This document shows positions 58,101 to 64,000 of a stretch of DNA of 64,000 bases, in pieces. Numbering within the stretch: the stretch's first letter is position 1; each line of letters begins with the position of its first letter. The notes under the pieces are model-generated. The model worked only from the letters and a program-made list of their open reading frames with translations. It was not told where the DNA came from and did no database searches. Position numbers and translations under genes: made by a program. The DNA is from Janthinobacterium sp. 64 (GTDB lineage Bacteria; Pseudomonadota; Gammaproteobacteria; Burkholderiales; Burkholderiaceae_D): NCBI RefSeq assembly GCF_002813325.1, contig NZ_PHUG01000001.1, positions 4,092,001 to 4,156,000 on the forward strand, read 5' to 3'.

Positions 58101-61100
58101 AGCTCCTCCGGCTCGCAGGCCGACAGCTGGCGCGCCATGTGGTGCTCGCCCGCGCTGGCGCTGGCCACCTTCGGCGCCTTGCTCCACTGGCGCCCCGAGG
58201 CCTTGCCGGCCGCCGCCGTGGTGCTGCTGTTATGGCTGGCCGCGCCCGCCATCGCCTGGTGGATCAGCCGCCCCATCGAACGGGCCGTGGCGCGCCTGTC
58301 GGCCGAGCAGGGACGTTTCCTGCATGGCGTGGCGCGCAAGACCTGGGCGTATTTCGATACCTTCGTCGGGCCGGACGACCACTGGCTGCCGCCCGATAAC
58401 ATGCAGGAGCATCCAACCCTGGTGGTGGCGCACCGCACCTCGCCGACGAATATCGGCCTGGCCCTGCTGGCCAACCTGACGGCCTACGATTTCGGCTACA
58501 TCACCCTGGGCCAGCTGATCGAGCGCAGCCGCGCCACCTTGCACAGCATGGGCGAGCTGGAACGCTTCCAGGGCCATTTTTATAACTGGTACGACACGCA
58601 AACGCTCAAGGCGCTGCAGCCGATGTACATCTCGACGGTCGACAGCGGCAACCTGGCCGGCCATCTGCTGACCTTGCAGCCGGGACTGGTGGAACTGTAC
58701 GACGCGCCGATCATCGGCGCGCAGGTGGTGCAAGGCATCCGCACGACGGCGCAGGTGCTGCAGGAATTCATCGCCGCCGAAGGCGAAGGCAAGGCGGTGC
58801 GCGCATCGCTGGCGCTGCTGCAGATGCCGGCCGTGCCAGCCAGCCTGCCAGAATGGCATGCTTATCTCGCCGCCGCGAATGGTGCGGCCGACGCGCTGCT
58901 GTCGCTGACCTTGCAAAGCGAGGATGGCGACCTGTCCATGTGGGCGGGAGCCTTGGCGCGCCAGTGCCGCGCGGCGCTGGCCGAATTGCTGCAACTGGCG
59001 CCATGGGCGGGGCACGCGGGGACGGATGCGGCGCTGATGCGCGTGCCGACCCTGCGCGCACTGGCCAATCTGGAAACGCCGGAAGGCACGCCGCCCGAAC
59101 TGGCGGCGCTGCTGGCGCAGGGCCGCGATCAGGCGGGCCGTTACATGCGCGACATCGCCCATGCGGCGGGCCAGGCGCGCGATTTTGCGCAGATCGAATA
59201 CGGCTTCCTGTACAACCCGGCGACAAAACTGCTGGCCATCGGCTACAACGTCAGCGAACGGCGCCTCGACCCCAGCTACTACGATTTATTGGCTTCCGAA
59301 GTGCGCCTGGCCAGCTTCATCGCCATCGCCCAGGGCCAGCTGCCGCAGGAGCACTGGTTCGCCCTGGGCCGCCAGCTGTGCATGGTGGCAGGCCAGCCCG
59401 TGCTGCTGTCGTGGAGCGGCTCGATGTTCGAGTACCTGATGCCACTGCTGGTGATGCCGAACTACCCGAATACCCTGCTTGACCAGACCTACCATTCCGT
59501 CATCGAGGCGCAGATCGATTACGGGCGCCAGCGCGATGTGCCGTGGGGGATTTCCGAGTCCGGCTACAACACGGTCGACGCCAGTTTGAACTATCAGTAC
59601 CGCGCCTTTGGCGTGCCGGGCCTGGGCCTGAAACGGGGCCTGGCAGACGACCTGGTGGTGGCGCCATATGCCAGCATGATGGGCCTGATGGTGCAGCCGG
59701 AAGCGTCGTGCCAGAACCTGCAGCGCATGCAGGCGGCTGGCTACATGGGCCGCTACGGCTTTTTTGAAGCGATCGATTTCACCACGGCGCGCTTGCCGCG
59801 CGGCCAGACCAGCGCCGTCATCCGCTCCTTCATGGTGCACCACCAGGGCATGGGCTTTCTGGCCCTCAGCTATTTGCTGCACGACCGTCCGATGCAGCGC
59901 CGCTTCGAGTCCGATCCGCTGCTGCAATCGGCCTTGCTGGTGCTGCAGGAACGCACGCCGCAGGCGGGCGCGTTTTACTCGAACACGGCCGAACTGGCGG
60001 TGCTGCGCAGCGGCGCGCCCGAGCAGGCCATGCCGATGCGCATCCTCACGCAGGCCAACAGCGCCGTGCCGGAAACGCAGCTGCTGTCGAATGGCCGCTA
60101 CCACGTCATGGTGAGCAATGCGGGCGGCAGCTACAGCCGCTGGAAAGACCTGTCCGTGACGCGCTGGCGCGAAGACAGCACGCGCGACAACTGGGGCAAT
60201 TTCTGCTACCTGCGCGACCTCGATGACGGTGCAGTCTGGTCCACCATGTATCAGCCCACCCTGGCCGAACCGAAGAAATACGAAGTGATTTTTTCCGAAG
60301 GGCGGGCCGAGTTCCGCCGTGCCGACCATGGCCTCGACCTGTACACGGAAATCGTCGTCTCGCCCGAGGATGACATTGAAATCCGCCGTACGCGCATCAG
60401 CAATAATTCGAACCGCCAGCGGCGCATCGAAATCACCAGCTTTGCCGAAGTGGTGATGGCGCCGGCGGCGGCCGACGCGGCCCATCCCGCGTTCAGCAAG
60501 CTGTTCGTGCAGACGGAAATCCTCGCGCATGAAAAGGCGATTTTATGCACGCGCCGGCCCCGCTCGAAAGACGAGCAGATGCCGTGGCTATTGCATGTAA
60601 TGACCGTGCATGATATCGAGCGCTACGAAGTGTCGTTCGAGACGGACCGCGCGCGCTTCATCGGCCGCGGCAACACGGCGCAGCTTCCGCAGGCGCTGCA
60701 GGAAAGTGGGCCGCTCAGTGGCGGCCACGGTTCCGTGCTCGACCCCATCGTGGCCATCCGCTACGTCATCACGCTCGAACCCGACCAAGCAGTGACGGTC
60801 GACAGCGTGACCGGCATGGTGGAGCAGCGCGAAGCGGCGCTGCACCTGATCGACAAATACCAGGACCGCCATCTGGCCGACCGCGTGTTCGAACTGGCCT
60901 GGACGCACAGCCAGGTGGTGCTGCGCCAGTTGAATGCGAGCGAAGCGGACGCGCAGCTGTATGCGCGCCTGGCCAATGCCGTGATCTATCCGAATGCGGC
61001 CTTGCGTGCGGAAGCCGGCATCCTGATCAAGAACCAGCGCGGCCAGTCCGGCCTGTGGGCGTATGCCATTTCCGGCGACTTGCCCATCGTGCTGCTGCAG

Positions 61101-63890
61101 ATACGCGACGCGGCCAATATCGAACTGGCGCGCCAGATGGTGCAGGCGCATGCCTACTGGCGCCTGAAAGGATTGATCGTCGACCTGGTGATCTGGTATG
61201 AAGAACAGTCGGGCTACCGCCAGCTGCTGCACGACCAGATCATGGGCCTGATCGCCTCGGGCATCGATGCGCAGGCGATCGACCGCCCGGGCGGCATCTT
61301 CGTGCGCCTGGCCGAGCAGATCGCCAACGAAGACCGCATCTTGCTGCAATCGGTGGCGCGCGCCATCATCAGCGACTTGCGCGGCACCCTGGCCGAGCAG
61401 GTCAAGCGTCCACCGAGCCCCGTGCTGCGCATGCCGCCGCTGCTGCAAGACCCGGCCCGCGAACAGGGCGGCGTGCCGCACCGGGCGCCCAAGCGCGAGC
61501 TGATCCTGGAAAATGGCCTCGGTGGTTTCACGCCCGACGGCCGCGAATACGTGATCACCACGGCAGAAGGCAAGCAGACGCCGGCACCGTGGTCGAACGT
61601 GCTGGCCAATGCGCAATTCGGCACGGTGGTGTCCGAAGCGGGGCAGGCGTACACGTGGAGCGAGAATGCGCATGAATTCCGCCTCACGCCATGGCAGAAC
61701 GACCCCGTCTCTGACCTGTCGGGCGAAGCGTTTTATGTGCGCGACGAGCAGACTGGCCAGTTCTGGTCGCCCTCATCCTTGCCCGCGCGCGGCAGCGGCG
61801 ACTACGTGACGCGCCACGGCTTCGGCTACAGCGTGTTCGAGCACAGCGAGGGCGGCATCGCCACGGAACTGTGCACCTATGTGGCGCTGGACGCGGCCGT
61901 CAAATATTCCGTCATCAAGGTGCGCAACGACAGCGGCGTGCCGCGCCGGCTGTCCGTTACCGGCTATGTGGAATGGGTGATGGCCGACTTGCGCGCCAAG
62001 TCCGGCATGCACGTGGCCACCGAAGTCGACACGATCAGCGGCGCCCTGTTTGCGCGCAATAACTACAACACGGAGTTTTCGGGCCGCGTCGGCTTCTTCA
62101 ATACCGACGCGAGCATCCGTTCGATTACCTGCGACCGCAATGAATTCATCGGCCGCAACGGCAGCCTGGCGCAGCCGGCGGCGCTGCGCCGCGTGCGCCT
62201 GTCCGGCAAGGCGGGCACGGGGCTGGACCAGTGCGCCGCCATCCAGGTGCCGTTCGAGCTGCAGCCGGGACAGGAGCGCGACATCGTCTTCATCCTCGGC
62301 GTGGGCGGGCGCCGCAATGCCGACGCCAGCACCATGGTGCAGCGCCATGCGGGCAAGGAAGCGGCTCGCATGGCACTTGACGCCGTGCGCGCGCACTGGG
62401 ACAGCACGCTGGGCGCCGTGCGCATCGAAACGCCCGATCCGTCGCTCGACGTGATCGCCAATGGCTGGCTGATGTACCAGACCATCGCCTGCCGTTTGTG
62501 GGCGCGCAGCGGCTATTACCAGTCGGGCGGCGCCTACGGTTTCCGCGACCAGCTGCAAGACGCGATGGCGATGATACACACGGCGCCGCAGCTGCTGCGC
62601 AAGCACTTGCTGCTGTGCGCGGCGCACCAGTTTGTCGAAGGCGACGTGCAGCACTGGTGGCATCCGCCATCGGACCGCGGCGTGCGCACGCACTGCTCCG
62701 ACGATTACCTGTGGCTGCCGCTGGCCGCCTGCCGCTATGTGATCGCCACGGGCGACGTCAACGTGCTGTCCGAAGTGGCGCCCTTCATCGAGGGGCGCGC
62801 CGTCAAGCCGGAAGAGGATTCCTACTATGACTTGCCCGTACGCTCAGGCGAATCGGCCGACCTGTACGAACACTGCGTGCGCGCCATCCGCCATGGCCTG
62901 CGCCTGGGCGTGCACGGTTTGCCGTTGATCGGTTCCTGCGACTGGAACGACGGCATGGACAAGGTGGGCGAACATGGCAAGGGCGAGAGCGTGTGGCTGG
63001 CCTTCTTCCTGTATGAAGTGCTGCAGCGCTTCGCCGAAGTGGCCGTGCTGCGCGGCGATGCCGCGTTTGCCCAGTTCTGCCGCGACGAAGCCGTGAGATT
63101 GGCCGCCAACGTCGAGGAACATGCGTGGGATGGCCAGTGGTACCGGCGCGCCTATTTCGACGACGGCACGCCATTGGGATCGCACACGAACGAGGAATGC
63201 CAGATCGATTCGATTTCGCAAAGCTGGGGCGTGCTGTCGGGCGCCGCCAACCAGGAGCGCGTGGCCGGCGCCATGCGCCAGGTCGATGCGCGCCTGGTGC
63301 GCCGTGATTCCGGCGTGATCCAGCTGCTCGATCCACCGTTCGACAAGGCCGACCTCAATCCCGGCTACATCCGTGGCTACGTGCCGGGCGTGCGCGAGAA
63401 CGGCGGCCAGTACACGCATGCGGCCATCTGGACGGCGATGGCGTTTGCCCGCATGGGCGATGGCGAAAAGGCGTGGGAACTGCTGCGCATGATCAGTCCC
63501 GTGCGCCATGGCGCTGACGCGCAGGCGGTGCAACGCTACAAGGTGGAACCGTACGTGGTGACGGCCGACGTGTATGCCGTCGCGCCGCATGTGGGACGCG
63601 GCGGCTGGAGCTGGTACACGGGATCGTCGGGCTGGCTGTACCGGCTGATCGTCGAATCGCTGCTCGGTTTGACGCGCGAAGCGAACGTGCTGCGCATGGC
63701 GCCCACCATGCCGGCCGAGTGGGACAGCTTCAAGCTGCATTACCGCTTCGGCGCCAGCAGCTATGCCATCACGGTGGCAAAGGCACAGGGGCGTCCCGCA
63801 GGACTGTCGCTCGATGGCGTGGCGCAGCAGGGCAACAGCATCGCCCTGCGCGACGAGGGCCGCGAGTATGCGGTGCTATTGCTGGTGTAG
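55200..63890 (+). CDS. ndvB: cyclic beta-1,2-glucan synthase (GT84/GH94-type, NdvB/Cgs-like)
   Basis: A 2896-residue inner-membrane enzyme that initiates, elongates, cyclises and length-controls periplasmic cyclic beta-1,2-glucan. Transmembrane helices lie near residues 430-480, 860-900 and 1000-1030. The GT84 synthase domain between the first two sets has DTD at 665-667 (VITLDTDTQLPRD) and RQRWIRGDWQ. The C-terminal GH94-like phosphorylase domain controls chain length; GSCDWNDGMDKVG places its likely acid residue at D2584. Length is close to that of Rhizobium/Brucella enzymes. The start is TTG 55200 with GAGG 6 bp upstream; an in-frame stop at 55155 rules out an earlier start and the first internal ATG is about 50 residues in. 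No glucan-export gene (ndvA) is in the window. Confidence 0.92.
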   Translation: MKEYTAVVTQQIKEGLSKFKEIFRDHSLAPDTFDAARDDALPLRSELFSAMQMAAHGKHVAAGHAVGKHHGRDRLLARLADNAALITATVNELTATVKSGRQVTPASEWLLDNFYLIEEQIRTTRRHLPKNYSKELPRLSSGADAGCPRVYKIALEIISHGDGRVDLENLCHFVEAYQDVSTLTLGELWAVPIMLRLALIENLRRVAARVADDRMQRDLANTWADQMTDIAERNPSGLILLVADMARSNPPMTSAFVAELSRRLQGQSSSLTLALSWLTHKLAESGLTIEQQIQSEIGQQAADQVSIANSIGSLRFLGTMDWQEFVETMSVVEQTLRLDPAGTYGLMDFATRDSYRHAIERIARRSARSEVEVAEMVVQLAHTHGNGNDARRGHIGFYLVGRGVLVLEKQAGARLPFVEALQHTARAAPLAVYLGAISFLTLATSTLLLERAVRHGVQGWPLAALGALALLGSSQLSVAVVNWLATLMTSPHPLPRMDYQAGIPSDARGIVVVPTLIYSADNVAALCEALEVRYLANRDPNLRFCLLTDFVDAEAQTMPGDEALLRQAQDTIRALNEKYRVEGVEFKENGDPADPEELGHVGPFLLLHRPRLWNSQQNAWMGQERKRGKLSDLHAFLRGGARDKFSLVEGELRGLRTIKYVITLDTDTQLPRDAAREFIATMMHPLNRPVLDAAGTRVVAGYGILQPRVAVALPSANASRYELLCGGEPGIDPYTRTVSDLYQDVFYEGSFIGKGIYDLDMFERVLGQRLPDNKILSHDLLEGCYLRAGLLSDSQLYEEYPARYDADVSRRQRWIRGDWQLVGWLLGRVPGRAGKRERNPLSMLSRWKLFDNLRRSVVAPATTLSLLLVWGFLPHVVFWSVAVLAIIFLPPVFSALYDLLRKPRDTLWRQHLAAFERRCGVQFSHAMLTLVFLPYEAWISLDAIARTLWRLGVSHKHLLDWRASNLHSSSGSQADSWRAMWCSPALALATFGALLHWRPEALPAAAVVLLLWLAAPAIAWWISRPIERAVARLSAEQGRFLHGVARKTWAYFDTFVGPDDHWLPPDNMQEHPTLVVAHRTSPTNIGLALLANLTAYDFGYITLGQLIERSRATLHSMGELERFQGHFYNWYDTQTLKALQPMYISTVDSGNLAGHLLTLQPGLVELYDAPIIGAQVVQGIRTTAQVLQEFIAAEGEGKAVRASLALLQMPAVPASLPEWHAYLAAANGAADALLSLTLQSEDGDLSMWAGALARQCRAALAELLQLAPWAGHAGTDAALMRVPTLRALANLETPEGTPPELAALLAQGRDQAGRYMRDIAHAAGQARDFAQIEYGFLYNPATKLLAIGYNVSERRLDPSYYDLLASEVRLASFIAIAQGQLPQEHWFALGRQLCMVAGQPVLLSWSGSMFEYLMPLLVMPNYPNTLLDQTYHSVIEAQIDYGRQRDVPWGISESGYNTVDASLNYQYRAFGVPGLGLKRGLADDLVVAPYASMMGLMVQPEASCQNLQRMQAAGYMGRYGFFEAIDFTTARLPRGQTSAVIRSFMVHHQGMGFLALSYLLHDRPMQRRFESDPLLQSALLVLQERTPQAGAFYSNTAELAVLRSGAPEQAMPMRILTQANSAVPETQLLSNGRYHVMVSNAGGSYSRWKDLSVTRWREDSTRDNWGNFCYLRDLDDGAVWSTMYQPTLAEPKKYEVIFSEGRAEFRRADHGLDLYTEIVVSPEDDIEIRRTRISNNSNRQRRIEITSFAEVVMAPAAADAAHPAFSKLFVQTEILAHEKAILCTRRPRSKDEQMPWLLHVMTVHDIERYEVSFETDRARFIGRGNTAQLPQALQESGPLSGGHGSVLDPIVAIRYVITLEPDQAVTVDSVTGMVEQREAALHLIDKYQDRHLADRVFELAWTHSQVVLRQLNASEADAQLYARLANAVIYPNAALRAEAGILIKNQRGQSGLWAYAISGDLPIVLLQIRDAANIELARQMVQAHAYWRLKGLIVDLVIWYEEQSGYRQLLHDQIMGLIASGIDAQAIDRPGGIFVRLAEQIANEDRILLQSVARAIISDLRGTLAEQVKRPPSPVLRMPPLLQDPAREQGGVPHRAPKRELILENGLGGFTPDGREYVITTAEGKQTPAPWSNVLANAQFGTVVSEAGQAYTWSENAHEFRLTPWQNDPVSDLSGEAFYVRDEQTGQFWSPSSLPARGSGDYVTRHGFGYSVFEHSEGGIATELCTYVALDAAVKYSVIKVRNDSGVPRRLSVTGYVEWVMADLRAKSGMHVATEVDTISGALFARNNYNTEFSGRVGFFNTDASIRSITCDRNEFIGRNGSLAQPAALRRVRLSGKAGTGLDQCAAIQVPFELQPGQERDIVFILGVGGRRNADASTMVQRHAGKEAARMALDAVRAHWDSTLGAVRIETPDPSLDVIANGWLMYQTIACRLWARSGYYQSGGAYGFRDQLQDAMAMIHTAPQLLRKHLLLCAAHQFVEGDVQHWWHPPSDRGVRTHCSDDYLWLPLAACRYVIATGDVNVLSEVAPFIEGRAVKPEEDSYYDLPVRSGESADLYEHCVRAIRHGLRLGVHGLPLIGSCDWNDGMDKVGEHGKGESVWLAFFLYEVLQRFAEVAVLRGDAAFAQFCRDEAVRLAANVEEHAWDGQWYRRAYFDDGTPLGSHTNEECQIDSISQSWGVLSGAANQERVAGAMRQVDARLVRRDSGVIQLLDPPFDKADLNPGYIRGYVPGVRENGGQYTHAAIWTAMAFARMGDGEKAWELLRMISPVRHGADAQAVQRYKVEPYVVTADVYAVAPHVGRGGWSWYTGSSGWLYRLIVESLLGLTREANVLRMAPTMPAEWDSFKLHYRFGASSYAITVAKAQGRPAGLSLDGVAQQGNSIALRDEGREYAVLLLV

Positions 63891-63911
63891 TCTTGCCCAC
63901 GTCTCAAGAAA

Positions 63912-63939
63912 GCGCGCCGACCGTTCAGGATCGGCGCGC
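63912..63939. terminator. inverted repeat between glucan synthase and convergent gene
   Basis: A perfect 9-bp stem (GCGCGCCGA / TCGGCGCGC) with a 10-nt loop, 21 bp after the ndvB stop. On the minus strand it is followed by TTTCTTGAG, so it suits termination of a leftward gene better than ndvB; it may serve both. Confidence 0.55.
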
Positions 63940-63963
63940 CGGTATGCATGTTGCCGACATTGG

Positions 63964-64000
63964 TCAGAAGCCCAGGGCCGCGCCCGCGCCGAGCAGGGTC
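63964..64000 (-). CDS. probable 3' end of a convergent gene (11 codons visible)
   Basis: On the minus strand the last bases read TLLGAGAALGF followed by TGA (stop at 63966-63964). The hydrophobic Gly/Ala-rich composition looks like the end of a membrane or outer-membrane protein, and the inverted repeat at 63912-63939 lies at the right distance for its terminator. Too little sequence is visible to name it. Confidence 0.35.
   Translation of the reverse strand, partial: TLLGAGAALGF

Noticed and set aside
57608..58474. Antisense ORFs within the glucan synthase gene
   Set aside because: Several overlapping frames on both strands are open because of GC bias. Only the 2896-codon frame shows domain motifs.

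Overview
The window looks like chromosomal DNA of a high-GC betaproteobacterium. The gene order tRNA-Tyr / tRNA-Gly / tRNA-Thr / tuf / tRNA-Trp / secE / nusG / rplKAJL / rpoBC and the general gene content fit Burkholderiales, most likely Oxalobacteraceae (Janthinobacterium-like). The family assignment is inferred from protein resemblance and was not tested by a search.

Layout. 1-5.0 kb: the 3' part of a fused indolepyruvate:ferredoxin oxidoreductase, then a PDZ/S41 lipoprotein protease. 5.1-11.1 kb: a TonB-dependent receptor, a secreted M14 carboxypeptidase and an ankyrin/SUFU-like protein. 11.1-15.3 kb: a translationally coupled trio (glycolipid-type glycosyltransferase, small membrane protein, exported phosphatase) followed by a KefC-type antiporter whose stop codon lies inside a REP-like element. 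15.3-19.6 kb (minus strand): an exported M3 peptidase, ttcA, folB and a pteridine-reductase-like SDR. 19.7-25.5 kb: a MidA-family methyltransferase, a membrane-anchored J-domain protein, an HD-GYP response regulator and a degenerate receiver-TPR protein.

25.6-39.8 kb is the core translation/transcription operon. It starts from a strong promoter with a GC-rich discriminator, contains four tRNAs, and carries an L10-type leader and other processing or attenuation hairpins. It ends in an unusual structure: the rpoC tail and its terminator are followed by two further 198-bp tandem copies, giving three terminators in a row. A roughly 600-bp, partly AT-rich, nearly gene-free stretch follows.

40.8-55 kb is a mosaic: an HTH/degenerate nucleotidyltransferase protein, an HDOD protein, a zinc alcohol dehydrogenase coupled to an SRPBCC protein, a DUF885 protein, a coupled M48 peptidase/HPP-CBS pair, an exported thioredoxin-like protein, and a chemoreceptor with a C-terminal CheR-tether motif. 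It also holds an Lrp/AsnC regulator divergent from an unusual triple fusion: cysteine desulfurase, metal-site-less metallo-beta-lactamase and rhodanese. 55.2-63.9 kb is one very large gene for a cyclic beta-1,2-glucan synthase, read from a TTG start. The last bases probably hold the 3' end of a convergent gene.

No CRISPR array, complete insertion sequence, prophage or rRNA gene is visible. The least ordinary items are the triplicated rpoC terminator, the sulfur-transfer fusion with its palindromic intergenic region, and the pseudo-receiver next to the HD-GYP regulator.
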